Assembly (NCBI RefSeq): GCF_038502225.1
Contig: NW_027196441.1
Span: 1 to 64,000, forward strand
Origin: Cherax quadricarinatus
Lineage: Eukaryota; Arthropoda; Malacostraca; Decapoda; Parastacidae
Reading direction: 5' to 3'
DNA length: 64,000 nt
The stretch's first letter is position 1. Each line of letters starts with the position of its first letter. Under the pieces are notes generated by a model that saw only the letters and a list, made by a program, of their open reading frames with translations, was not told the DNA's origin and made no database searches. Of the stretch, positions 21,001 to 33,000 are shown piece by piece. The position numbers were made by a program, and so were the translations under genes.

Positions 21001-24000
21001 CTTTAATTTAGATCTAGAACTTACTAGAACCTTTAATTTATATCTAGAACTTACTAGAACCTTTAATTTATATCTAGAACTTACTAGAACCTTTAATTTA
21101 GATCTAGAACTTACTAGAACCTTTAATTTAGATCTAGAACTTACTAGAACCTTTAATTTAGATCTAGAACCTGCTAGAACCTTTAATTTAGATATAATAC
21201 TTGCTAGAACCTTTAATTTAGATCTAGAACTTGCTAGAACCTTTAATTTAGATCTAGAACTTACTAGAACCTTTAATTTATATCTAGAACTTACTAGAAC
21301 CTTTAATTTAGATCTAGAACTTACTAGAACCTTTAATTTAGATCTAGAACTTACTAGAACCTTTAATTTATATCTAGAACTTACTAGAACCTTTAATTTA
21401 GATCTAGAACTTACTAGAACCTTTAATTTATATCTAGAACTTACTAGAACCTTTAATTTATATCTAGAACTTACTAGAACCTTTAATTTAGATCTAGAAC
21501 TTACTAGAACCTTTAATTTAGATCTAGAACTTACTAGAACCTTTAATTTAGATCTAGAACTTACTAGAACCTTTAATTTAGATCTAGAACCTGCTAGAAC
21601 CTTTAATTTAGATATAATACTTGCTAGAACCTTTAATTTAGATCTAGAACTTGCTAGAACCTTTAATTTAGATCTAGAACTTACTAGAACCTTTAATTTA
21701 TATCTAGAACTTACTAGAACCTTTAATTTAGATCTAGAACTTACTAGAACCTTTAATTTAGATCTAGAACTTACTAGAACCGTTCCTGGTTCCCCAGAAG
21801 TATAAGTAGAAGTGTGGTTCTAGAAGGTTGAGAGTGCTGTTGGGCCCAGGAGCTAGAGTGCGGCTGAAGGTACACCACAAGTAGTCACCGTCCAGGTCCC
21901 AGGACTCCAGCTCTAGAACCTGCGGGAGAGATGGATCGATAGATAGGCTGGGGTCTTTAGATAACTAGGGGTAGATAATAGGGCGATAGATGGATAGGGT
22001 GTAGATTGATGGTGGCTTGATAAATAGATGGTGGTTTGATAGATGGTGGCTCGATAGATTGATAATATAGTCAAATGGTGGCTCTACTGATAGAGAATTG
22101 CTCGATAGATAGATAATACAGTTCATAGATGGTTTCTCGATAGGTAGACGGTGGCTCGATAGATAGATGATTACTCGATAGATAAATGGTGGCTAAATAG
22201 ATGGTTTAGCCAATAGATAGAAAGTGATTCAACTGATAGATGGTTCCTTCATAGACAGATGGTGAGTCAATAGATAGATGGTGGCTCGATAGATGGAGTA
22301 AATTAACCCTAAATCGAGGCTATATAGGCCTAAATTGAGGTTATATAGGCCTAAATTGAGGTTATATAGGCCTAAGGACAAATAAGCCTAGAGAGCAAAA
22401 ATCCCAAAACAAGGTCAAATAGGCCTAGAGGCCAAAATTTTGGTCAAATAGACCTAATTTGAATCTAAATATAAATATGGCCTAGTGTCAAATAGGTTGT
22501 GAGGTCAAATAGGCCTAAATTGAGGTCAGATAGGCTTTAAATAAGGTCAAATAGGCTTAAATTTAGGTCAAATAAGCCTTGAGATTAAATATAACCAAGT
22601 AGGTTCAAATAGAACCTAGAGGTTCAAATAGAACTTAGCGGGTTCAAATAGAAGCTAGGGGGTTCAAATAGAAGCTAGAGGTTCAAATAGCTAAAGGTTC
22701 AAACAGAAGCTAGAGGTTCAAATAGAAGCTAGAGGTTCAAATAGAACTTAGCAGGTTCAAATAGAAGCTAGAGGTTCAAATAGAACTTAGCAGGTTCAAA
22801 TAGAGCCTAACAGGTTCAAATAGAACCAAGCAGGTTCAAAGAGAACCTAGAGGGTTCAAATAGAACCTAGCGGGTTCAAATAGAACCTAGAGGGTTCAAA
22901 TAGAACTTAGCAGGTTCAAATAGAAGCTAAGAGGTTCAAATAGAACCTAGAAGGTTCAAATAGAACTTAGAAGGTTCAAACAGAACCTAGCAGGTTCAAA
23001 TAGAACCTAGAGGGGTCAAATAGAACCTAACAGGTTCAAATAGAACCTAGAAGGCTCAAATAGAACCTAGGTTCAAATAGAACCTAGAGGGTTCAAACAG
23101 AACTTAGCAGGTTCAAATAGAACTTAGCAGGTTCAAATAGAAGCTAAGAGGTTCAAATAGAACCTAGGTTCAAATAGAACCTAGAGGTTCAAATAGAACT
23201 TAGATGGTTCAAACAGAACCTAGCAGGTTCCAATAGAACCTAGAGGGGTCAAATAGAACCCAGCAGGTTCAAATAGAACCTAGAAGGCTCAAATAGAACC
23301 TAGGTTCAAATAGAACCTAGAGGGTTCAAACAGAACTTAGCAGGTTCAAATAGAACTTAGCAGGTTCAAATAGAAGCTAAGAGGTTCAAATAGAACCGAG
23401 GTTCAAATAGAACTTAGATGGTTCAAACAGAACCTAGCAGGTTCAAATAGAACCTAGAGGGGTCAAATAGAACCCAGCAGGTTCAAATAGAACCTAGAAG
23501 GCTCAAATAGAACCTAGGTTCAAATAGAACCTAGAGGGTTCAAATAGAACCTAGAAGGTTCAAATAGAACTTAGCAGGTTCAAATAGAACCTAGGGGGTT
23601 CAAACAGAACTTAGTTTACCTGGAGAGAGTTCCGGGGGTCAACGCCCCCGTGGCCCGGTCTGTGACCAGGCCTCCTGGTGGGTCAGAGCCTGATCAACCA
23701 GGCTGTTACTGCTGGCTGCAAGCAAACCAACGTACGAGCCACAGCCCGGCTGGTCAGGAACCGACTTTAGGTGCTTGTCCAGCGCCAGCTTGAAGACTGT
23801 CAGGGGTCTGTTGGTAATCCCTCTTATGTATGCTGGGAGGCAGTTGAACAGTCTCGGGCCCCTGAGACTTATTGTATGGTCTCTTAACGTGCTAGTGACA
23901 CCCCTGCTTTTCATTGGGGGGATGGTGCATCGTCTGCCAAGTCTTTTGCTTTCGTTTTGAGTGATTTTCGTGTGCAAGTTCGGTACTAGTCCCTCTAGGA

Positions 24001-27000
24001 TTTTCCAGGTGTATATAATCATGTATCTCTCCCGCCTGCGTTCCAGGGAATACAGGTTTAGAAACTTCAAACGCTCCCAGTAATTGAGGTGTTTTATCTC
24101 CGTTATGCGCGCCGTGAAAGTTCTCTGTACATTTTCTAGGTCGGCAATTTCACCTGCCTTGAAAGGTGCTGTTAGTGTGCAGCAATATTCCAGCCTAGAT
24201 AGAACAAGTGACCTGAGGAGTGTCATCATGGGCTTGGCCTCCCTAGTTTTGAAGGTTCTCATTATCCATCCTGTCATTTTTCTAGCAGATGCGATTGATG
24301 CAATGTTATGGTCCTTGAAGGTGAGATCCTCCGACATGATCACTCCCAGGTCTTTGACGTTGGTGTTTCACTCTATTTTGTGGCCAGAATTTGTTTTGTA
24401 CTCTGATGAAGATTTAATTTCCTCGTGTTTACCATATCGGAGTAATTGAAATTTCTCATCGTTGAACTTCATATTGTTTTCTGCAGCCCACTGAAAGATT
24501 TGGTTGATGTCCGCCTGGAGCCTTGCAGTGTCTGCAATGGAAGACACTGTCATGCAGATTCGGGTGTCATCTGCAAAGGAAGACACGGTGCTGTGGCTGA
24601 CATCCTTGTCTATGTCGGATATGAGGATGAGGAACAAGATTGGAGCGAGTACTGTGCCTTGTGGAACAGAGCTTTTCACCGTAGCTGCCTCGGACTTTAC
24701 TCTGTTGACGACTACTCTCTGTGTTCTGTTAGTGAGGAAATTATAGATCCATCGACCGACTTTTCCTGTTATTCCTTTAGCACGCATTTTGTGCGCTATT
24801 ACGCCATGGTCACACTTGTCGAAGGCTTTTGCAAAGTCTGTATATATTACATCTGCATTATTTTTGTCTTCTAGTGCATTTAGGACCTTGTCGTAGTGAT
24901 CCAATAGTTGAGACAGACAGATTAGATTTTGCCACCGAAGTGGCTAGTTTATTGTGCACCCCATATCCATCCTGTGGACGGTAGCGCGAGAGCATATGGA
25001 TACACAAAAGGCCTAGGAACTAGGCCCCAACGGGTTAACAGGGATACATATGGATTTATATCTACATATCAGTTCACTTATCTGTTGCAAGTAAATTAGG
25101 AAATTTGCTTAATGTCTGGTATCTTATTTTCATTAATAAGATATCTTGACATGTCACATAGGTTATTATACTGTCTGTCTCTGTATTCCTCAATAAGTGG
25201 ACAATTAAGCACATAGTGTTCAAGATAGTGACCATATGCCTGTCACATAATTTGCATTTAGTTTGATCATCATCTGTGTGTCTCCCAAACTGCCAGAAGT
25301 ACTTGTAACCAAGCCTAAGCCTGGCCACTACAACATCAGTCAGTACTTGTAACCAAGCCTAAGCCTGGCTACTACAACATCAGTCAGTACTTGTAACCAA
25401 GCCTAAGCCTGGCTACTACAACATCAGTCAGTACTTGTAACCAAGCCTAAGCCTGGCCACTACAACATCAGTCAGTACTTGTAACCAAGCCTAAGCCTGG
25501 CCACTACAACATCAGTCAGTACTTGTAACCAAGACTAAGCCTGGCCACTACAACATCAGTCAGTACTTGTAACCAAGACTAAGCCTGGCCACTACATCAG
25601 TCAGTACTTGTAACCTGAGAGCTTCATTTTGCATTAACTCCAAGGGTTGGAGAGAACTTTCTCTAGCTAATATCAACATGGGAGCAGCATAATCAATTAA
25701 GGACCTAACATAGGCTATGTACATCATTCTCACGATTCTCACATTAGCACCATAGTTGGGGTTGTAGCCAGCAACATTAGCAGCATAGTTGGGGTTGTAG
25801 CCAGCAACATTAGCAGCATAGTTGGGGTTGTAGCCAGCAACATTAGCAGCATAGTTGGGGTTGTAGCCAGCAACATTAGCAGCATAGTTGGGGTTGTAGC
25901 CAGCAACATTAGCACCATAGTTGGGGTTGTAGCCAGCAACATTAGCAGCATAGTTGGGGTTGTAGCCAGCAACAGCTTTGAGAGCATTTAGCCTAGCTTT
26001 GCATTTCTTGTTTAGTTGTGGTATAGTGGATTTGTTAAAGGGTACATCTACACCAAGATATCTGTAAGTTTTAACGTAGCTAATGATTTCACCCTGCAAA
26101 TAGATGGGTGGGGGATGTCGTTTGCTTGTTAATATCTTTGTTTTAGAGGAAGATATTATGAGGCCTAGTCGATTACAAATTGCTTGAACTTCATTAAGAA
26201 TGGTATTCATCTTCTTATGCCCTGTTGTATGGATCATGATATCATCAGCATAGCTTATAGCTATATGTTTAGGTGAGGCAGGTAGAGCATTTAGGAGAGC
26301 ATTAATCAGAATATTAAATAGCATGGGACTAAGAACTCCTCCCTGCGGTGTACCTAAAGACATTTCTTTAGAATCACTTCTGAAGCCTTGGTAAAGGACA
26401 GAGGATACTCTATTTGACAGGTATCCTATTATCCAGCAGAGTAAGCTACCACCAATATTCATTTTGGCTAGTTCATGTAGTATAACGGTTCTGTTCGCAA
26501 TATCAAATGCAGATTTTAGATCAAGAAAAGTGGTAAAACTAGTAGAGGTGTGTGCAGTGAGAAAGGTGGAAATACAGTTCTGCACACTTTTACCTTTCAT
26601 GAACCCATAGAGGTAGGGGGAAAGTTGATGTCTGATTCTGTAGTACAGTCTGTTAAGCATCATTCTTTCAAAAGTTTTACAAAGACAACTAGTTAAGGAG
26701 ATCGGCCTAAATGTATCAGGCTGTTGGGGCTTAGGGATAGGCACAATGAGACTATTGGTCCAGGAAGTAGGAAGAACGCCCTCAATGTAACTGAGATTAT
26801 ACAGTGCCAACAAAGGGTTATCAGGCACGTGCCTTAGAGTTCTGAGAATATCATAGGTTATACCATCCTCTCCAGGAGCAGTTGATCGACCTTTAGTTAA
26901 TGCATTATCTAATTCATACTCGGTAAAGAGGCAATCACTCTCATCAATATTTTGGCTCATAAAATTAATCAGTTTCAACATTTCTTCAGAAGTACTCTCT

Positions 27001-30000
27001 AATTTTTTTCTAATATGAGATGGAAGGCTTTCATGCCTGGATGTTTTGGACCAGTCATTTATGAGGTCATTTGCTTTTTCAAGAGGAAAGGGATGAGCAA
27101 CATTGCCAGTCTTTTTCCTGGTTATTTTATTTATACCTTTCCAAGCCAAACTCAAAGGGGTGGACCTATTTAATCCACTAACAAACTGTTCCCATTCCTG
27201 TTGCCTAAGTTCTTCCTTTCTATTCCTTGCATTTGTTAGTGCAGCTTGGAACGTTCTGAGCAGGTCTGGGGTTCTACATTCACGGTATGCTTTACCAATC
27301 CTCCTAGCTGCATGTGTTAGATTGCGCAGCTGTGGATCATTATAGTATTTACATTGGTTTTTATTGTTATTTATAGTGGAGGGTCTTTGTTTCCTATTCC
27401 TGCCCACTTGATCTGTGAGAACACTCTCAATAGTGGTAATTAAATCATCATTAAATTTTTGTGTGCCAATGGGCTCGTAATTCTTATACCATTGATCCAA
27501 GTGGTTAATAAAGTTGTCTCTGTGTTCTGGTTTGAGAATAAGTTTCCTCCTTCTGTATTTAGCTCCTTGATTGCTGGAGATGTGATCAAGATTGACAGTT
27601 GTTAGTCTTGGGAAGTGATCAGATAGAAGATCATCAACTATGACAGAGTCATGCATCGTATATGATGTATTAAATCCAAGACACAGATCTAGTATGCCAC
27701 CATATATGTGAGTAGGCTCAGTAGTGCCCACAATTCGAACATTATCATGCTCATTTAGCAATTTCACTAGTTTAGTTCCATTGGTGTTTGTTATAGACCC
27801 ACCAATATTCTTATGTCTGGCATTAAAATCTCCAAGAATGATGGTAGGTTCACTATTGATGCGATCTGGTAAAGCATCAGGTCGAAGCTGGTTCGCTGGG
27901 GCATAGAGATTAAAAATGTTTATGGAAAAATCGCCTGCATATACTTTGACACCATGATACTGCATGTTAACTCGACTCTGCAAGGAAAGGAGTGAATGTG
28001 GCAAGTTCTTTCTGACATACATCACACAACAGTTGGTTGACCTTAGGTTATAAGCTGCATATCCAGGCAAGTTTGGTGGAGGTGCTCCATCTTTCAATCT
28101 ACATTCCTGCAAACAGATGACATCAATATTCTTGGTTGCACTAATATGATGTAAGTCAGGCAACCGCTTCCTGATGGAAGCAATGTTCCATGAAAAGATT
28201 TGTAATGTATCCATTGTAGTGAGTTATTACAATCTCTTGCTCATAAGATGGTAAAACTATTATGCTTTGACTACAGTGTGCAGACACTTAAGAGCAAATA
28301 GCATAGTTTGTACGTCTTTATCTTCAGGACCTTTATTTTTAAGCATTTTTCGGCATATTGGCAGCCAGTTCCAAGGCAAGTTTTGAAGGCAAGAGTTATG
28401 GGCTTCTTTCTCACAAATTGCTGGAAGCTGAACGGAGATTGCTGCACTTTTGACATCATCACCATGCTCAAGAGCATCATCCTGATTACATATATTTATT
28501 AAACTTGTCAGGATCTGTTCAAGATGCTCAATTTTTTTCTGGAAATTTGTTATAATATGAGGAAGGTCAGGCGAATCCAATGCCTCTCCGGAGGATGGCA
28601 CTTCTGGGTTAGTGCTTTCTTTAACACCTATCACCTTAACAGGTACCATGGTTACATTAGTGTTCTCTGTTTCATCATTCATTGCAGGTAGGTCCTGTGC
28701 ATCTGACTCATCTCCAATTTCCAGGGAGGTTACCTGTGTGGTGTCCGTCTGACTGTTGTAGTTGTGTGTATTGGGAGAAATGACAAACTCATCCCCATAT
28801 TCAGGTGTAGCCATAGGTATCTGTAGTGGCAGACCAGTAGTTCCATATGTGCTAGCAGGGATGGCTAGCTCCTCCACAGCTGGTGTGTGTGATGGCATTC
28901 TGGTATCACCAGAATCCTTTGCAGTGAGGTGGGGTTCTTGCACACTTTGCAGAGGTTCAGTCTCAGATCTGGCTGTGGTAGACTGGATGGCCTCATCCTC
29001 AGTTACCATTAAAGGACTGTTATCAGGTTTACATCGAAGGTTGTTTGGGTTCTGACTGCAGTCCTTGTGGGAAACTGTAACCCCAACTTCTTTACAGTTA
29101 ATACACTTAAATTTTTGGCTGTCAGGGCCTACTGTGCATTCTCTAGTGGAATGTTTCCCAGCACACTTACCACACCAAGAATGTAGTATTCCACAGTCTA
29201 CTGCAACATGGCCATAGTGCTGGCATTTGTAACACCTACGTTTAGGGGGTAGGTACACTTCCATGTTTAGGAAACGTAAACCATGCACCCAGATATTCCG
29301 GGGGAGGGGCACAGGACCCACCCAACTGGCAATAATTTGGGATTTTCCTTTAAGTCTTTTAGGCTTGATGATATGCTCACTTAGAGTCAGATGGGATGGG
29401 TCCATGCAGAGAGGGTATCCAAAGATTATGATACTGACCCATTTTTTAAAGTGGTGAGTGTCTGATTGAGGTCAGAGCAGCTTAATATCCCCATAAGGTG
29501 TACTAAGTAGATCATTGATCAGCTCTTTATTCTGTTCCACAAACACAAAGTTGTGTGTGTTTTTCCTAAATTGGATCCTTGAGTTAGGATGCTTGTTTAC
29601 AGCTTCCATTAGCCATGCACACTTAGCAGGCAGCGGGGTGTTGTCAGGGAAGTTCAGCTTAACACATTCTTCCTTTGAAGAAAGACTTCTTGCAGCCTCT
29701 GTGCACCAAGGACGTTTAGTATCACATTGTGTACGAGTCAAGTGAGTCTGACTACGTCGACGCTCTAGCCCTTTCTCACTTTTTCTCTTTTGTTTACTTT
29801 TAAAGGTCTGGAAGCTGTCATCATTTCCATCACCTGCAGAAATAGGTTCCTCTATGACAGTTGCCATGTTTGCCAGTGATGATATCTCGTGTAAGACTCA
29901 CAACACAAGAATTCCTCGCTTATCTTCCCCTTATAGCTTATGCAAGAGTAAATATTTACTATAAAGTCAGAAGTCTAAAATAGATCATAAGACACAAGTG

Positions 30001-33000
30001 TTCAAGATCAATGAACACTTCCAATTATACTTAACCCAGATTACTACTACTTAATACGATACACACCTTACTAAAAATACATTCAGAGACTTCTTGTATG
30101 TGATGGGTTTCTAGATGGGTGGTGATCTTTGCTTCTTAGGACCCTTTCAAAGATTTTTATGATATGGGATGTTAGTGCTATTGGTCTGTAGTTCTTTGCT
30201 GTTGCTTTACTGCCCCCTTTGTGGAGTGGGGCTATGTCTGTTGTTTTTAGTAACTGTGGGACGACCCCCGTGTCCATGCTCCCTCTCCATAGGATGGAAA
30301 AGGCTCGTGATAGGGGCTTCTTGCAGTTCTTGATGAACACAGAGTTCCATGAGTCTGGCCCTGGGGCAGAGTGCATGGGCATGTCATTTATCGCCTGTTC
30401 GAAGTCATTTGGCGTCAGGATAACATCGGATAGGCTTGTGTCAATCAAATTTTGTGGCTCTCTCATAAAAAATTCATTTTGATCTTCGACTCTCAGTCTG
30501 GTTAGCGGCTTGCTAAAAACTGAGTCATATTGGAACCTGAGTAGCTCACTCATTTCCTTGCTGTCATCTGTGTAGGACCCATCTTGTTTAAGTAGGGGCC
30601 CAATACTGGACGTTGTTCTCGATTTTGATTTGGCATAGGAGAAGAAATACTTTGGGTTTCTTTCGATTTCATTTATGGCTTTTAGTTCTTCCCTCGATTC
30701 CTGACTCCTATAAGATTCTTTTAGCTTAAGTTCGATGCTTGCTATTTCTCTGACCAGTGTCTCCCTGCGCATTTCAGATATATTGACCTCTTTTAGCCGC
30801 TCTGTTATTCTTTTCCGGCCTGTAAAGTAGTGGGTTCAAATAGAAGCTAGGGGGGTTCAAATAGAAGCTAGGGGGGTTCAAATAGAAGCTAGAGGGTTCA
30901 AATAGAACTCACCTGGTGCTGGAGTTGAGGGTTGGCTGCAGCATCATGCAGTAGATAGTGTTCAACCTGCACAGTATAATTGTCATTGATGTAGCAGACA
31001 CTGAGGTCAGTGTTCACCAGCCGGGAGACGTCCTTGCTGAAGCCTAGGCCCAGGTAGGCCTACGGGCACACAAAGTAGGCTGCTGTAGCATTACCTCAGA
31101 CTAGGCTCGGAATAGGCTAAGACAGGTTAGAATACATACATCTGGGTTAGAATACATACATCTGGGTTAGAATACATACATCTGGGTTATAATACATACA
31201 TCTGGGTTAGAATTTACTAATCTAGGTTAGAATTTACTAATCTAGGTTAGAATTTACTAATCTAGGTTAGAATTTACTAATCTAGGTTAGAATTTACTAA
31301 TCTAGGTTAGAATTTACTAATCTAGGTTAGAATTCACAAATCTAGGTTAGAATTTACTAATCTAGGTTAGAATTTACTAATCTAGGTTAGAATTTACTAA
31401 TCTAGGTTAGAATTTACTAATCTAGGTTAGAATTTACTAATCTAGGTTAGAATTTACTAATCTAGGTTAGAATTTACTAATCTAGGTTAGAATTTACTAA
31501 TCTAGGTTAGAATTCACTAATCTAGGTTAGAATTTACTAATCTAGGTTAGAATTTACTAATCTAGGTTAGAATTTACTAATCTAGGTTAGAATTTACTAA
31601 TCTAGGTTAGAATTTACTAATCTAGGTTAGAATTCACTAATCTAGGTTAGAATTTACTAATCTAGGTTAGAATTTACTAATCTAGGTTAGAATTCACTAA
31701 TCTAGGTTAGAATTTACTAATCTAGGTTAGAATTTACTAATCTAGGTTAGAATTTACTAGTCTAGGTTAGAATTTACTAGTCTAGGTTAGAATAGGCTAA
31801 AATAGGTTAAAATAGGCTAAAATAGGTTAGAATAGACTAATCTTGGTAAGAATTGGCTAATCTAGATTAGAATAGGGTTATCTAGGTTAGAATAGGCTAA
31901 AATAGGATAGAAAGCACAAATGTAAGTTAGAATAGCCTAAGATAGGTTAGAATAATATAAACACAAATGCAGTATAATGTGATCCTTTATTGACTACGTT
32001 TCGCCCACACAGTGGGCTTTTTCAAGTCACAAACAGAACTACCTGGGGTGGAAGGAACGCGAGTATTTATAGTCCGGTTCAGAATGCTGAGGTCAGGTGA
32101 AGAATGCTGCATCTGATGATGTACCGAGTGGGGTTATAGAGTCTAAAAACTTGGGTAGCTTGGAAAGGAGACAAGTTTGTGGACTAAGTTTGTGAGCAGA
32201 CCTTCACAGTGCTTCTTATAGCTGGCCAAGAAATAGCTATCCCACATAAGAACACTGTAGAAGGTCTGCTCACAAACTTGTCCAATCTCCTTTCCAAGCT
32301 ACCCAAGTTTTTAGACTCTATAACCCCACTCGGTACATCATCAGATGCAGCATTCTTCACCTGACCTCAGCCGGACTATAAATACTCGCGTTCCTTCCAC
32401 CCCAGGTAGTTCTGTTTGTGACTTGAAAAAGCCCACTGTGTGGGCGAAACGTAGTCAATAAAGGATCACATTATACTGCATTTGTGTTTATATTGCCATT
32501 GTGTCGGTATTTTATACCATTTATTTCATGCAGGCAAGAGACACTGTGAGACCCATTATGACCAGACTGGGAGGTAAATCTGCCAGGGATGAAGATTGAG
32601 ACACTTATGCAGCATATGGGAATCTTTATTCAGGAAACGTTTCGCCACACAGTGGCTTCATCAGTCCAATACAAAGCAGAAACTGTAAATAAAGAAGGAG
32701 TTAAGTAATCAGTCCCTCAACCTGGAGGCGATGTGTTCAGTCCATCAATCTTGTAGATTGATGGACTGAACACATCGACTCCAGGTTGAGGGACTGATTA
32801 CCTCATTCTCTTCCTCTCATTACGCCTTCCTCTTTGTATTGGACTGATGAAGCCACTGTGTGGCGAAACGTTTCCTGAATAAAGATTCCCATATGCTGCA
32901 TAAGTGTCTCAATCTTCAACTTGTCGGTTTTTCAAACCATTCATCACAACTGCCAGGGATGATTCACTTGTGTACCACATCGTTTCACAACTTCAGCTGC

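Larger units (their letters stand above)
24926..30082 (-). mobile_element. Inner I-like LINE, nearly full length
   Basis: Two-ORF non-LTR element inserted into the outer LINE in the same orientation. Its 3' tail (24926-25000) contains TTTATTGTGCACCCCATATC and CATCCTGTGGACGGTAGC, also seen at 15500 and amplified at 33998-35120. ORF1 is frameshifted, ORF2 lacks part of its C-terminal half, and two short coding segments have been tandemly amplified. The clade call (I/Jockey group) rests on CCHC ORF1, APE endonuclease and YADD RT. Confidence 0.8.
23611..30830 (-). mobile_element. Outer LINE, split by an inserted LINE
   Basis: 5' portion at 30083-30830 and 3' portion at 23611-24925, both minus, separated by an I-like LINE. 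The 5' portion ends in ...NYRPIALTSHIIKIFERVL, and the 3' portion resumes within the RT at CLSQLLDHYDKVLNALEDK, so roughly a dozen residues around the HGF motif are lost or scrambled at the junction. The 3' terminus matches the plus-strand scrap at 33028-33134. The host array flanks both outer borders. Confidence 0.85.
32593..32949. mobile_element. Penelope-like foldback element 2 with 13-bp target duplication
   Basis: Flanked by perfect direct repeats CTGCCAGGGATGA (32580-32592 and 32950-32962). Both arms carry GAAACGTTTC and a hammerhead-like core in opposite orientation, and end in AATAAAGATTCCCATATGCT. Penelope-like elements are known to carry hammerhead motifs in their terminal repeats, which supports the class. 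No reverse transcriptase is present, so it is non-autonomous. Confidence 0.82.

Noticed and set aside
20440..21780. CRISPR-like array
   Set aside because: Units are contiguous with no unique spacers, in clearly eukaryotic DNA.
31121..31795. Telomeric repeat
   Set aside because: The unit is 20 bp and only contains GGTTAG by chance; no (TTAGG)n run.
31991..32457. Functional hammerhead ribozymes in foldback 1
   Set aside because: CTGATGA core is replaced by TTGAAAA although flanking helices are kept; listed only as a degenerate relative.
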